Shown: positions 24,035 to 35,990 of the stretch, piece by piece
Layout: each line of letters starts with the position of its first letter
How positions within the stretch are numbered: the first letter of the stretch is position 1
Notes under the pieces: model-generated
The model's database searches: none
The model's input: the letters and a program-made list of their open reading frames with translations, nothing else
What the model was told of the DNA's origin: nothing
NCBI GenBank assembly: GCA_030681515.1
Contig: JAUXSE010000047.1
Location: forward strand, 1 to 64,000
Source: Geothrix sp.
GTDB taxonomy: Bacteria; Acidobacteriota; Holophagae; Holophagales; Holophagaceae
Length of the DNA stretch: 64,000 nt
Direction: 5' to 3'
Position numbers and translations under genes: made by a program

Positions 24035-26857
24035 TCAGGCCCCATTCCCATCCTGGGTGGAAGGCCCGTTTCCAGGCGGCAGCTTCTGATCGGCCTCCTC
24101 CAACACCTCCGCGACGGCGCGCTGCAGATCCTGCAAGCCGAAAGGCTTGGGGAGATAGACCCGCCGCTCCCCCCGATCGCAGGCGGAGCAGGATTCTCGC
24201 ACCACGGGGAGCGTCGCCGTGCCGCTGCAGTGGATGATGCGCACCTCCCGGGAATGCTCTGTCATCGCCTTGCAGGCCGCGAATCCATCCAGCTTGGGCA
24301 TGAGCACATCCATCAGGACGAGGTCGAAGGGCCCCTCGGTCTGGAAGCACTCGACGCCCTCCTGTCCGTCCCTGGCCTCCCGGACCTCGAAACCCAGCGC
24401 CTCCATGAGCCCCACCGAGGTCCTGCGGATCTCGGCATCGTCCTCGACCACCAGGGCTCGCCCGGAATAGCGGGCCGTGTGCAGAGTCGCGGGCGCCTCG
24501 GCCCGTCTCTCCCCTTCCCAGGCGGGCAGGTAGATCCTGAAGGTCGTGCCGATGCCGAGGGCGCTTTCCACCTGGATGCCCGCATGGTGGCTCCTGAGGA
24601 TCCCCAGCATGGCGCTGAGGCCCAGCCCCCGGCCCTGGGCCTTGGTGGTGTAGAAGGGATCGAAGATCCGGGCCAGGGTCTCGGGCGTCATCCCGCACCC
24701 CGAGTCGGCCACTTCCAGCAGCACATGGGGGCCCGGCGCCACGGGCTGCCCGGGCAGGGTCCGCGAGATGGCCTCCTCGTCCAGTGCCAGCAGCCCGGTC
24801 CTGATCTGGATCGTGCCTGGCTGATCCCCGATGGCATCGTTCCCGTTGATGACCAGGTTCATGGCCACCTGCTGGAGCTGGGCTGGATCCCCCCCGACGC
24901 CGGGCAGGCCCTCGCCCAGGTGGTAGGAGATCGCCACCTTCTTGGACAGGCTCACGGACAGGAGCGCGGCCATTTCGGAGACGAGGGCGTTGAGATCCAC
25001 GGATTTGATGTCGAAGGTGCCCTTCCCGGCGTACGACATGAGCTGCCGGGTGAGGTCCGAGGCCCGGTCCACGATGACCTTGATGTTGTGGCAGTTCGCA
25101 TCGGGGGACTGGCCTGATTCCCGTTTGAGTTGGGCCAGATCCACGTTGCCCCGGATGGCGCCCAGCAGGTTGTTGAAGTCATGGGCGATGCCACTCGCGA
25201 GCAGCCCGAGGCTCTCCAGTTTCTGCGTCTGGCGCAGCGTCTCCTCGGATTTCTTCCGCTCGGTGATGTCTCGCTCGATGGAGATCCAGTGGGAAAGGGC
25301 TCCTCTCTCATCCCGGATGGGCTGGACGCTCAAAGCGACCCAGAAGGGCCGGCCAGTTTTCGCATGATTCTGGATCTCGGCACTGAACCCCTCCCCGGCC
25401 TGGAGGTGGTCGCGCATGATCTGGATGACGGCGGGATCGGAGTCGGGCCCCTGGAGCAATCCCCCCACTTTCCGCCCCCGGGCCTCCTCCAGGGAATAGC
25501 CCGTGATGCGCGTGAAAGCCTCGTTGACCCACTCGATGCGGGTCTGGGCGTCCGTGATGATCACGGAGTTGTCGGTGTGGCTGGCCACCAGGGCCAGTTT
25601 CCGTGCCTCCACCTCGCTGGCCTGGAGGGCCGCTTCCATCTGCTTGCGGATGGTGATCTCCTTGACGGTCCCGGCCATCCGCAAGGGCCGGCCCCGGCCA
25701 TCCCGCTGGACCACCCGCCCCTGGTCCAGCACCCAGATCCAGCGCCCATCCTGGGTGCGGCACCGGTACTCGGCCTTGTAGCGGGGGGTCCCGCCCTCCA
25801 GGTGCTCCTGCATGGCGGCCTGGATCTCCGGGAGTGCCTCGGGGTCCATCAGCCGGGCCATGAAATCCAGGGTGGCTTCCGCCTCCTCGGGAAAGTAGCC
25901 GAACATGGACAGGGCGCCGGGGCTGCGGTAGACCTTCCCGGCCCTCAGATCCCAGTCCCAGTAGCCCTCCTCCGCCCCCTCGAAGGCCAGTTGGAGCCGC
26001 TCTTCCCGGGCCTGGGATTCGGCCCGGGAGCGGCTCAATTCCAGGAAGGGCTGCTGGAAGGCCGCCTTGAACACGGCCCCGTGGGTGAGAATGGCCGCGA
26101 CCAGAAAATAGCCATGCCCGAGCAGGCCCATCGGACCAAAGGGCACGGGGTTCTGGGCGTGGCTGAACTCCCCCGCCGACCAGGCCAGCGAGGCTGCCCC
26201 GAGCCAGGCGATCGGAGCCTGGGACCGCCGCTCCTTGGGCCAGAGAAAACCCATGGCGCACAGGAGAAACCCGCCCCCCAGCACCAGATGACCCCCCTGC
26301 TTGACCCAGGAGAATCGTGAGCCGTCCATGAAGAGGCTGGACGGCCCCCAGGGCTCGAACCACAGCGCCAGGGCCGCCAGGAGAGCGAACAGGAGCGACA
26401 GGATGACGAGGCGGTTTCCCGTCCGGGGAGTGGCGGTCCGGTCCGCGGGCGCGAGGGCCACGGCCAGGAACCCCGCCGCCACGACCAATCTTGAAAGGGT
26501 CGTGGATAGCGCGAGCCGTTCCATTCCGAGATGGCCGGGATCCATGGCCAGGGCCACCAGGTGGGTCAGCTTGAGGAGGGCCAAGGCCAGGAAGACCGGC
26601 CCCAGCACAGTCAACATCCAGGAGCGGCTGTTCCCGTGGGCCAATCGCGCGGCCCCGAAGGTCATGGCGGCCACCATGGCCGTGGGCAGCGCCAGGGATA
26701 TGTACACGGCCTCCCCGGCCTTCGAGGCGGAGGAGGGGACGGAGAAGAAACCCGGAGCCGCCAGGAACAGGATCAGGGGCGCGGCGAGCAGGAGCCCCAG
26801 GCCGAAGGGCCACATCCATCCCATCCAATCGGACGAAAAACGGGGCCCTGCCCGCAT
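24035..26857 (-). CDS. Membrane hybrid histidine kinase (7TM, PAS-PAS, HisKA, HATPase, REC)
   Basis: 940 residues. An N-terminal bundle of about eight hydrophobic segments (to residue 270) resembles MASE-type sensors. Then come a PAS/PAC pair (YRCRTQDGRWIWVLDQGRVV and THTDNSV-type VASHTDNSVIITDAQTRIEW), HisKA with [20 protein letters not shown], HATPase (MNLVINGNDAIGD, ADSGCGMTPETLARIFDPFY) and a C-terminal receiver (ALVVEDDAEIRRTS, acceptor in LVLMDVLMPKLDG). Kinase core and domain order resemble the hybrid kinase at 12895. ATG 26857 has GAGG six bases upstream and is preferred to a TTG at 26917. Confidence 0.9.
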   Translation of the reverse strand: MRAGPRFSSDWMGWMWPFGLGLLLAAPLILFLAAPGFFSVPSSASKAGEAVYISLALPTAMVAAMTFGAARLAHGNSRSWMLTVLGPVFLALALLKLTHLVALAMDPGHLGMERLALSTTLSRLVVAAGFLAVALAPADRTATPRTGNRLVILSLLFALLAALALWFEPWGPSSLFMDGSRFSWVKQGGHLVLGGGFLLCAMGFLWPKERRSQAPIAWLGAASLAWSAGEFSHAQNPVPFGPMGLLGHGYFLVAAILTHGAVFKAAFQQPFLELSRSRAESQAREERLQLAFEGAEEGYWDWDLRAGKVYRSPGALSMFGYFPEEAEATLDFMARLMDPEALPEIQAAMQEHLEGGTPRYKAEYRCRTQDGRWIWVLDQGRVVQRDGRGRPLRMAGTVKEITIRKQMEAALQASEVEARKLALVASHTDNSVIITDAQTRIEWVNEAFTRITGYSLEEARGRKVGGLLQGPDSDPAVIQIMRDHLQAGEGFSAEIQNHAKTGRPFWVALSVQPIRDERGALSHWISIERDITERKKSEETLRQTQKLESLGLLASGIAHDFNNLLGAIRGNVDLAQLKRESGQSPDANCHNIKVIVDRASDLTRQLMSYAGKGTFDIKSVDLNALVSEMAALLSVSLSKKVAISYHLGEGLPGVGGDPAQLQQVAMNLVINGNDAIGDQPGTIQIRTGLLALDEEAISRTLPGQPVAPGPHVLLEVADSGCGMTPETLARIFDPFYTTKAQGRGLGLSAMLGILRSHHAGIQVESALGIGTTFRIYLPAWEGERRAEAPATLHTARYSGRALVVEDDAEIRRTSVGLMEALGFEVREARDGQEGVECFQTEGPFDLVLMDVLMPKLDGFAACKAMTEHSREVRIIHCSGTATLPVVRESCSACDRGERRVYLPKPFGLQDLQRAVAEVLEEADQKLPPGNGPSTQDGNGA

Positions 26858-26933
26858 GACTGCCTCACGCAAAGAGAGTTCTTGATCACTATCTCCCGGG
26901 CTGGCCCGGCTTGGCAATGGGCCGTGGGAGCCT

Positions 26934-27711
26934 TCACCCCTCGAAGGCCCTGAACCGCGTTCCCTCGGGCACCTCGATGCCGAAGACCTCCCGCAGGGTC
27001 GGGATGAGAGCTTCCAGGGGCAGTTCCCGGCCCTCGGCGCCGTTCCCGCGGAGCTCCGCGTAGGCGCGGTTGCGGAGGATGCGGCGCACCTCGGGGCCGG
27101 GCAGCTGGGCCGTGAGGGTCTTCACGAACCGCGACTCCGGATGGGTGCTGGTGTAGTGGTTGGCCATTTCGAAATCCACCGGGAACCGGGGCTCGGGCTG
27201 GAAGGCGTAGAGGTCCTCCCAGGCGCCGAGGTGGCGGGACTGGAGCACGCGCAGGCGCCCCTCCTCCGCCACGCGGTAGGTGTTCTGGAACTGGGTGTGG
27301 GCCTCGCCGTCCATGGGCACCGGGTGCAGCAGCCCCTCGCCGCCGAAGCCCACATCGGCCAGCCAGAGGGCCCCGTCCAGCCGCACCAGCAGCAGCATGT
27401 GGGTGCGGGGCAGCATCTCCGGAGCCCCCAGGCGCACCCGGGCCTCGCATGGGATGGCCTCGAAACCGAGGGTCTTCAGGCCGACCAGGAACAGCGTGTT
27501 GTGCTCGAAGCAGTAGCCGCCGCACCAGCTTGTCCTGCAGCGAAGCCAGATCCAGGCGGATGGGCAGACCCATCTGGATATCCAGGTTCTCGAAGGGGAT
27601 CGTGGTGGCATGGGCCAGGTGCAGGGCCCGCAGACCCGCCAGATCCGCGGCGGGCCTGGCTTCCAGCCCGATGCGCCGCAGGTAGGCCTCCAGATCCAGC
27701 TCAGTGGACAT
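26934..27711 (-). pseudogene. Arylamine N-acetyltransferase interrupted by a frameshift
   Basis: The first part (from ATG 27711) reads MSTELDLEAYLRRIGLEARP and continues to SLQDKLVRR, a normal NAT N-terminus. At about 27522-27530 the frame changes: the next frame continues CGGYCFEHNTLFLVGLKTLG to a stop at 26934. The family expects an arginine-rich RRGGYCFE here, so 2, 5 or 8 bases of a CGG-rich run seem to be missing. Catalytic Cys (GGYCFE), His (RTHMLLLV) and Asp (LADVGFGG) are all intact but downstream of the break. It is either a recent pseudogene or an assembly error. The 5' end overlaps the tautomerase gene by 11 bases. Confidence 0.82.
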
Positions 27712-28081
27712 ACTGGGCTATCCCGTTGCCGAAGGACCAGTCCGCCAGATCGTTCTCCACCAGGCAGATCAGCACGTCCTCGGGGCGGAGACCGGGATGC
27801 TTCGCCAGGTTCTCCACGATGCGGCGGTAGAGGGCCTGCTTCATCTCCACGGTGCGCCCCTTCCGCAGGGTGATCTGGATGGCCACCCACTCCGGCGACC
27901 GCTCGATGCCCAGGTAGTGCGCGTCGGAGATCAGGCCCGCGGCATGTTCCGTGAGGATGTGGAAGCGGTCGTCGGCGGGCACATTCACCGTCGCGGCCAT
28001 GGCCTCCTGCACGCCATCCGACAGGGCCTGCCGGTAGGCATCCGTCACGCCAGCGCGGTGGGAGATGCGGACGAGGGGCAT
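27701..28081 (-). CDS. Tautomerase-superfamily protein (4-oxalocrotonate tautomerase-like)
   Basis: 126 residues, about the length of the long fused-type tautomerases. It starts MPLVRISHRAG, so Pro is exposed as the catalytic N-terminal residue after Met removal. The rest has VAIQITLRKGRTVEMKQALY and RRIVENLAKHPGLRPEDVLI, as in the family. The natural substrate is unknown. ATG 28081 is chosen over a far upstream ATG because AGGAG precedes it by nine bases and because Pro must follow Met. Confidence 0.88.
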   Translation of the reverse strand: MPLVRISHRAGVTDAYRQALSDGVQEAMAATVNVPADDRFHILTEHAAGLISDAHYLGIERSPEWVAIQITLRKGRTVEMKQALYRRIVENLAKHPGLRPEDVLICLVENDLADWSFGNGIAQYVH

Positions 28082-28212
28082 GGGGGACTCCTGGGCAGCG
28101 CCATCATAAGGACAGGGAACACCTCGCTTCAGCATGATCCCCTGTCCCCGGAATTGAAGCCTCACTTTGCGAGGCAATCGTGGTTTCATGGAAGACCTTC
28201 CCCGGAGGTTCC

Positions 28213-29910
<1,698 letters not shown>

Positions 29911-29949
29911 TGACCTACCCGCTTATCGGCTTGCCTCAGCCTGAAAAGC

Positions 29950-30197
29950 CCACCACGAATGCCACGAAGACGCCCTGTGGGCGCACGAAAGGCCACAAAG
30001 GGGCGCCGACCCAACAAGGCCATCCCTTTGCGGGCGGCGACCAGGACGGCTTCTGGGGGCCGCCGGTGTCGCCGCCCGCAAAGCCGGTCGCGTTTTTCGC
30101 GACCGGGGGCCGAAGGCCCGGATGACCCGCATCGACGCGCTGGGGCCTACCTTCGTGTCCTTCCTTCAGTCATTCGTGTCCTTCGTGGAGGCCTTGA
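29950..30197. repeat. CACGAAGG word-array inverted repeat in a convergent gap
   Basis: The 333-bp gap between ggt and the HD-GYP gene (convergent) has no gene. Left arm about 29950-30004: ACCACGAATGCCACGAAGAC with further CACGAAAGG. Right arm 30150-30192: CTTCGTGTCCTTCC, then ATTCGTGTCCTTCGTGGAGG, units of about 9 bp. The middle (30005-30130) has a GGGCGGCGAC...GTCGCCGCCC stem. The same word is used in the compact element at 49265-49316. Confidence 0.82.
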
Positions 30198-30243
30198 AGG
30201 CCCTTCGATCAGGCTGAGGCTCACCGACAAGAAACAGGACTGG

Positions 30244-31446
30244 TTAGAGGAACGACGCCGTATCCAGCCCCCACTCCGCGGGGTCTTCGTAGTCCGCGAT
30301 CTGCTCGGTGCCCTGGGCCAGATGCAGATCCCAGGGCCGGAGAAGGACCTTCCTGTCGGCGTCGTACACCACGCGCACCATGGGCCGCAGCAGATCCTCG
30401 CCCTGCTCCACCACCACGGCCAGCCGGCCGCCGGACAGGCGCACCAGCGAGCCCACCGGATAGATGCCCAGGGTGCGGATGAACTGCTGCACCAGATCGC
30501 CATCCAGGTGGGATCCGCTCCACTCCAGCAGCTTCTTCAGCACCTCCGACGGCTCCATGCCCTTGTGGTAGACCCGGTTCGAGGTCAGCGCGTCGTAGAC
30601 ATCCACGATGGCGGTCATCCGGCCGATCTGCGAGATCTCCGGACCGGCGATGCCCCGGGGATAGCCACCACCACCCATCTTTTCGTGATGCTCCCCCGCG
30701 ATCTGGATGACCATCTCCGAGATGCCCGGCACGCCACTGAGGAGATCCCGGCTCAGGGATGCGTGGGACTTCATCACCTTGAATTCCTCCTCCGTGAGGC
30801 GGCCCGGCTTGTTCAGGATCTCCGAGGGGATCTTCATCTTGCCCACGTCATGGAGCAGGCCGCCGAGCCCGGCTTCATGCACCGTGGCCGCGTCCATGCC
30901 CAGGGCGTGCGTGAAGGACACCAGCAGCGCGCAGATGCTCACGGAATGCTGGAAGGTGTAGGTGTCCGCCTCCTTGATCCGGCAGAGGCTGAGGAGGGCA
31001 CCGGGGTTCCGCAGCACCGAGGCGTTGATCTCCTTCACCAGGGGACCTGTCTTGGCGGTGTCCACCTGCTTTCCCAGGCGCACATCCTGGAGCAGCCCCG
31101 CCATCACATCGGTGGCTTCGCCCAGGATGCGCTTCGCGACGGCGGATTCCTCCTGCTGGGAGACCCGCGCCGGCGCCAGGGCCGCGCCCACGGAAGCCGA
31201 ATCCTTCAGCTGCCGGTCCAGGCCCTGCTCGATCTCCGCCTGGGTCGGGGCCCCGGCCACATCCTCGCCCCGGTCCGTATCTATGTAGATCTCGTCCAGC
31301 CCCTGATCCCGCATCTTCTGGATCTGACCCGTGTGCCGCAGCAGGAACTGCTGGCGCAGGAAGCCGTGCTGGAGCCACCCGCAATTGAGGTCGTGGACAT
31401 ACATCCCCACCCTCAGTTCCTCGATCCGCACCCGCTTGATCGTCAT
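30244..31446 (-). CDS. HD-GYP domain c-di-GMP phosphodiesterase-type protein
   Basis: 400 residues. The N-terminal part (MTIKRVRIEELRVGMYVHDL) is a DUF3391-type domain, often paired with HD-GYP. The HD-GYP domain runs from about 180 to 345: QHSVSICALLVSF, GGLLHDVGKMKIPSEILNKP, GRLTEEEFKVMKSH and EHHEKMGGGGYPRG, the GYP signature in a GGGYP form. It probably hydrolyses c-di-GMP. The ATG at 31446 begins a typical N-terminus. An upstream in-frame start at 31557 is possible but adds an unconserved Pro/Gly tract. Confidence 0.93.
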   Translation of the reverse strand: MTIKRVRIEELRVGMYVHDLNCGWLQHGFLRQQFLLRHTGQIQKMRDQGLDEIYIDTDRGEDVAGAPTQAEIEQGLDRQLKDSASVGAALAPARVSQQEESAVAKRILGEATDVMAGLLQDVRLGKQVDTAKTGPLVKEINASVLRNPGALLSLCRIKEADTYTFQHSVSICALLVSFTHALGMDAATVHEAGLGGLLHDVGKMKIPSEILNKPGRLTEEEFKVMKSHASLSRDLLSGVPGISEMVIQIAGEHHEKMGGGGYPRGIAGPEISQIGRMTAIVDVYDALTSNRVYHKGMEPSEVLKKLLEWSGSHLDGDLVQQFIRTLGIYPVGSLVRLSGGRLAVVVEQGEDLLRPMVRVVYDADRKVLLRPWDLHLAQGTEQIADYEDPAEWGLDTASFL

Positions 31447-31646
31447 GGCGTCCCCGGCCCCCTCCCCCGCATCGGTCCAGGTCCCCGCAGGGATGAGCCG
31501 TGGAGCGGCCTTCCCCCTTTCCGCCCCGGCCCCTCCCGCGGGAACCGGCCACGGCACTGCGGAAGATGACCTCGCCGTGCCCGGGGCGCCGGGATGTAGA
31601 ATGGGGGTTCGGACCGCGCCCAGCGGCGCTCTCAGGGGGGTTGACC

Positions 31647-34235
31647 GTGCTGAATGCCTATCTCCAACATGTGGCCGAACGTGCTGCCCTGGGCATCCCG
31701 CCCCTTCCCCTGACCGAGGCGCAGACTTCCGAACTGGCCGATCTGCTGGCCCATCCTCCCGCCGGCGAGGAGAAGGCCCTCCTGGACCTCCTGACCCACC
31801 GGGTTCCCGCCGGGGTGGATGACGCGGCCCGCGTGAAGGCCGCCTTCCTGGCCAGCGTGGCCAAGGGCGCTGAGAAGGTGGCCCTGGTTCCCCGCGAAAA
31901 GGCCACGGAACTGCTGGGCACCATGCTGGGCGGCTTCAACGTCCAGCCCCTCATTGACCTGCTGGACGATGCCGAGTACGGGGCCCAGGTGGCCGCCCTC
32001 GCCGCCGAAGGACTGAAGAAGACCCTGCTGGTCTTCGACGCCTTCGCCGACGTGAAGGCCAAGGCCGATGCCGGCAACGCCCACGCCCAGGCCGTGCTGA
32101 AGTCCTGGGCCGAGGCCGAGTGGTTCACCCGCCGCCCCGAAGTGCCCCAGAGCCTCACGCTGACGGTCTTCAAGGTGACGGGCGAAACCAATACCGATGA
32201 TCTCTCCCCGGCGCCGGATGCCTGGAGCCGCCCCGACATCCCCCTCCATGCCCTGGCCATGCTCAAGAATGCCCGTCCCGGCATCCTTCCCGACGAGCCC
32301 GGCAAGGTCGGCCCGCTGAACCAGCTCGAAGCCCTCAAGGCCAAGGGCCACCTCATCGCCTACGTGGGAGATGTGGTGGGCACGGGATCCTCCCGCAAGT
32401 CCGCCACCAACTCGGTGCTGTGGTTCACCGGCCAGGACATTCCCTTCGTGCCCAACAAGCGCTTCGGCGGCGTGTGCCTGGGCGCCAAGATCGCCCCCAT
32501 CTTCTACAACACCATGGAGGACGCCGGCGCCCTGCCCATCGAGCTGGATGTCAATGGCATGGACATGGGCGATGTCATCGAGCTCCGCCCCTACGAAGGC
32601 AAGGCCCTGAAGAACGGCCAGGTCATCGCCGAGTTCCAGGTGAAGTCCGACGTAATCTTCGACGAGGTCCGGGCCGGCGGCCGCATCCCGCTCATCATCG
32701 GCCGTGGCCTCACCGCCAAGGCCCGCGCCGCGCTCGGACTGCCCGCCTCCACGGCCTTCCGCCTGCCCAGGATCCCCGCCGACACCGGCAAGGGTTACAC
32801 GCTGGCCCAGAAGATGGTGGGCCGCGCCTGTGGCGTGACGGGCATCCGTCCCGGCACCTACTGCGAACCCCACATGACCACCGTGGGCTCCCAGGACACC
32901 ACGGGCCCCATGACCCGCGACGAGCTGAAGGATCTGGCCTGCCTCCAGTTCTCCGCCGATATGGTGATGCAGTCCTTCTGCCACACGGCCCCCTACCCCA
33001 AGCCCGTGGACGTGAAGACCCACCGGGAACTGCCGCCCTTCATCACCAACCGCGGCGGCGTCTCCCTGAAGGTGGGCGACGGCATCATCCACTCCTGGCT
33101 GAACCGCCTGCTGCTGCCGGATACCGTGGGCACCGGCGGCGATTCCCACACCCGCTTTCCCATCGGCATCTCCTTCCCCGCGGGCTCGGGCCTGGTGGCC
33201 TTCGCCGCCGCCACGGGCGTGATGCCCCTGGACATGCCGGAATCCGTGCTGGTGCGCTTCAAGGGCGAACTGCAACCGGGCGTGACCCTGCGCGACCTGG
33301 TGAACGCCATCCCCTACTACGCCATCCAGCAGGGCCTGCTCACGGTGGAGAAGAAGGGCAAGAAGAACGTCTTCAGCGGCCGCATCCTCGAGATCGAGGG
33401 CCTGCCCAGGCTCAAGGTGGAGCAGGCCTTCGAGCTCTCCGATGCCTCGGCTGAACGCTCCGCCGCGGGCTGCACTGTGCGCTTGGACCAGGAACCGATC
33501 ATCGAGTACATGACCTCGAACATCACGCTCATGAAATGGATGATCGCCAACGGCTATGAGCACCGGCAGACCCTGGAGAACCGCATCCACGCCATGCAGG
33601 CCTGGATCGCCAGGCCCGAGCTGCTTGCGCCCGATGCTGACGCCGAGTACGCCACCATCATCGAGATCAACCTGGCCGACGTGAAGGAACCCCTGCTGGC
33701 CTGCCCCAACGATCCGGACGACATCAAGCCCCTGTCCGCGGTGGCCGGCGACACCATTGACGAGGTGTTCATCGGCTCCTGCATGACCAACATCGGCCAC
33801 TTCCGCGCCGCCGGGAAGCTGCTGGATGGCAAGACCGACCTCCCCACGCGTCTGTGGATCGCCCCGCCCACCAAGATGGACGAATACGTCCTCACCCAGG
33901 AGGGCTACTACGGCATCCTCGGCCGCACCGGCGCCCGCATGGAGATGTCCGGCTGCTCGCTGTGCATGGGCAACCAGGCGCAGATCCGCAAGGGCGCCAC
34001 GGCCATGTCCACCTCCACCCGCAACTTCCCCAACCGCCTGGGCATTGATACCCGCGTCTACCTGGGATCGGCCGAGCTGGCCGCCGTCTGCGCGCTGCTC
34101 GGGAGGCTCCCCACCGTGGCCGAGTACATGGCCCAGATCGGCATCGTGGACGCGAAGGCCAAGGACATCTACCGCTACATGAACTTCGATCAGATTCCCG
34201 ATTTCCGCAACATTGCGGACACCGTAACCGTCTAG
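31647..34235 (+). CDS. acnB: Bifunctional aconitate hydratase 2 / 2-methylisocitrate dehydratase AcnB
   Basis: 862 residues, the AcnB size. Order: helical HEAT-like N-terminal domain (1-160), swivel domain ([20 protein letters not shown], about 240), then the catalytic core. [4Fe-4S] ligands are C712 ([16 protein letters not shown]), C770 and C773 ([13 protein letters not shown]). It interconverts citrate and isocitrate. The start is GTG 31647 with AGGGGGG about seven bases upstream; the frame remains open further upstream without a better start. A strong hairpin terminator follows at 34243. Confidence 0.96.
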   Translation: MLNAYLQHVAERAALGIPPLPLTEAQTSELADLLAHPPAGEEKALLDLLTHRVPAGVDDAARVKAAFLASVAKGAEKVALVPREKATELLGTMLGGFNVQPLIDLLDDAEYGAQVAALAAEGLKKTLLVFDAFADVKAKADAGNAHAQAVLKSWAEAEWFTRRPEVPQSLTLTVFKVTGETNTDDLSPAPDAWSRPDIPLHALAMLKNARPGILPDEPGKVGPLNQLEALKAKGHLIAYVGDVVGTGSSRKSATNSVLWFTGQDIPFVPNKRFGGVCLGAKIAPIFYNTMEDAGALPIELDVNGMDMGDVIELRPYEGKALKNGQVIAEFQVKSDVIFDEVRAGGRIPLIIGRGLTAKARAALGLPASTAFRLPRIPADTGKGYTLAQKMVGRACGVTGIRPGTYCEPHMTTVGSQDTTGPMTRDELKDLACLQFSADMVMQSFCHTAPYPKPVDVKTHRELPPFITNRGGVSLKVGDGIIHSWLNRLLLPDTVGTGGDSHTRFPIGISFPAGSGLVAFAAATGVMPLDMPESVLVRFKGELQPGVTLRDLVNAIPYYAIQQGLLTVEKKGKKNVFSGRILEIEGLPRLKVEQAFELSDASAERSAAGCTVRLDQEPIIEYMTSNITLMKWMIANGYEHRQTLENRIHAMQAWIARPELLAPDADAEYATIIEINLADVKEPLLACPNDPDDIKPLSAVAGDTIDEVFIGSCMTNIGHFRAAGKLLDGKTDLPTRLWIAPPTKMDEYVLTQEGYYGILGRTGARMEMSGCSLCMGNQAQIRKGATAMSTSTRNFPNRLGIDTRVYLGSAELAAVCALLGRLPTVAEYMAQIGIVDAKAKDIYRYMNFDQIPDFRNIADTVTV

Positions 34236-34242
34236 TTGCCTG

Positions 34243-34287
34243 CTCAGAAAAGGGCCCGGGGGCTCTGCCCCCGGGCCCTTTTCTGAG
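34243..34287 (+). terminator. Hairpin terminator after acnB
   Basis: CTCAGAAAAGGGCCCGGGGG pairs perfectly with the complementary half across a TCTG loop, giving a stem of about 20 bp that includes A- and T-rich outer pairs. It starts 8 bp after the acnB stop and works in either direction by sequence. The T run forms part of the stem. Confidence 0.85.
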
Positions 34288-34349
34288 TGACCGCTGGCGC
34301 GGTGTATGGTAGTGTCATCAGTTCTTACGCCACCTTTCGGGGGGTTCCC

Positions 34350-34835
34350 ATGGGGATCTTTGAGGGCCACATCCGCGTTCACGAGGGCGACCGTTTCGCC
34401 CTGGTGGCTTCGCGATGGAATGATTTCATCGTCGAACGCCTCATCGAGGGCGCGAAGGATTGCATCCTCCGCCACGGCGGCAGCGAAGATCAGATGGACC
34501 TCATCCGCGTCCCCGGGAGCTTCGAGCTGCCCCAGGCGGCCAAGCTGGCGGCCCAGAGCGGCCGCTACGCCGGCGTCATCGTGCTCGGCGCGGTGATCCG
34601 CGGCGGTACCCCCCACTTCGACCTGATCGCCGCCGAGGTCACCAAGGGCGCCGCCCAGGTGGCCCTCGACACGGGCCTGCCGCTCGCCTTCGGCGTGTTG
34701 ACCACCGACAGCGTGGAGCAGGCCATTGACCGCGCCGGCGCCAAGATGGGCAACAAGGGCTGGGAGGCCGCCCAGAGCGTGCTCGAGATGGTGGATCTGG
34801 CCCACACCCTCGGCGGGAAGAAGAAGGGCAAATAG
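34350..34835 (+). CDS. ribH: 6,7-dimethyl-8-ribityllumazine synthase
   Basis: 161 residues. Family motifs: [59 protein letters not shown] (active-site loop; the usual His-Phe-Asp/Glu is HFD) and [17 protein letters not shown]. It makes lumazine in riboflavin biosynthesis, as a 60-mer or pentamer. ATG 34350 has GGGGGG upstream. No FMN riboswitch is visible in the 60-bp leader. The stop codon abuts the ATG of nusB with no gap, a common ribH-nusB arrangement. Confidence 0.97.
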   Translation: MGIFEGHIRVHEGDRFALVASRWNDFIVERLIEGAKDCILRHGGSEDQMDLIRVPGSFELPQAAKLAAQSGRYAGVIVLGAVIRGGTPHFDLIAAEVTKGAAQVALDTGLPLAFGVLTTDSVEQAIDRAGAKMGNKGWEAAQSVLEMVDLAHTLGGKKKGK

Positions 34836-35303
34836 ATGGGAGTTCGCCGCCGGGGGCGCGAGTACGCCCTCCAGATGCTGTACGCCATGGACCTGACCGG
34901 CTACCAGCCGGACCAGGTGTTCGCCGGTTTCTACGCCATCCAGGACCTGAACCGCGATGCCTTCTACTATGCCCGGCGGCTGGTGGACGGCGTCCACGGC
35001 CACCTGGAAGAGATTGACGGCGCGCTGGCCAAGTACGCCGAGCACTGGAAGATCCACCGCATGGCCGCCGTGGACCGGAACCTCCTCCGGCTGGGCCTCT
35101 ACGAATTGATGTTCGTGAAGGAAGTCCCCTTCCCCATCGTCATCAACGAGGCCCTGGAGATCGTGAAGGAATTCAGCGATCACGAAGGCACACAATTCCT
35201 CAATGGCATCCTGGATGCTGCCCGCAAAGAATTCCGCCCGGAAGAAACCGGCCCCAGGGCCAAAAAGAAGGTCCCCACGGCGGAGCCCTCCGAAGAATCC
35301 TGA
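34836..35303 (+). CDS. nusB: Transcription antitermination factor NusB
   Basis: 155 residues, all-helical NusB domain: RRRGREYALQMLYAMDLTGY at the N-terminus, MAAVDRNLLRLGLYELMFVK and VVINEALEIVKEFS-type VINEALEIVKEFSDHEGTQF in the core. It binds boxA RNA with NusE (S10) for rRNA antitermination. A Lys/Glu-rich tail (GPRAKKKVPTAEPSEES) extends past the core. Directly linked to ribH. Confidence 0.96.
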   Translation: MGVRRRGREYALQMLYAMDLTGYQPDQVFAGFYAIQDLNRDAFYYARRLVDGVHGHLEEIDGALAKYAEHWKIHRMAAVDRNLLRLGLYELMFVKEVPFPIVINEALEIVKEFSDHEGTQFLNGILDAARKEFRPEETGPRAKKKVPTAEPSEES

Positions 35304-35372
35304 CCTGACCGGTCCCCGCTGGTTTGCTATGCTCGTTCCCTTCCCCAGCCTGACCCGACCGTTGGAGCCTTG

Positions 35373-35987
<615 letters not shown>

Positions 35988-35990
35988 GCC

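Noticed and set aside
26773-27711. A 312-codon protein reading through the N-acetyltransferase
   Set aside because: After the first 75 residues it is the wrong frame; the correct family blocks are in another frame (see the frameshift).
34288-34349. FMN riboswitch before ribH
   Set aside because: The leader is about 60 bases, too short and without RFN conserved blocks.
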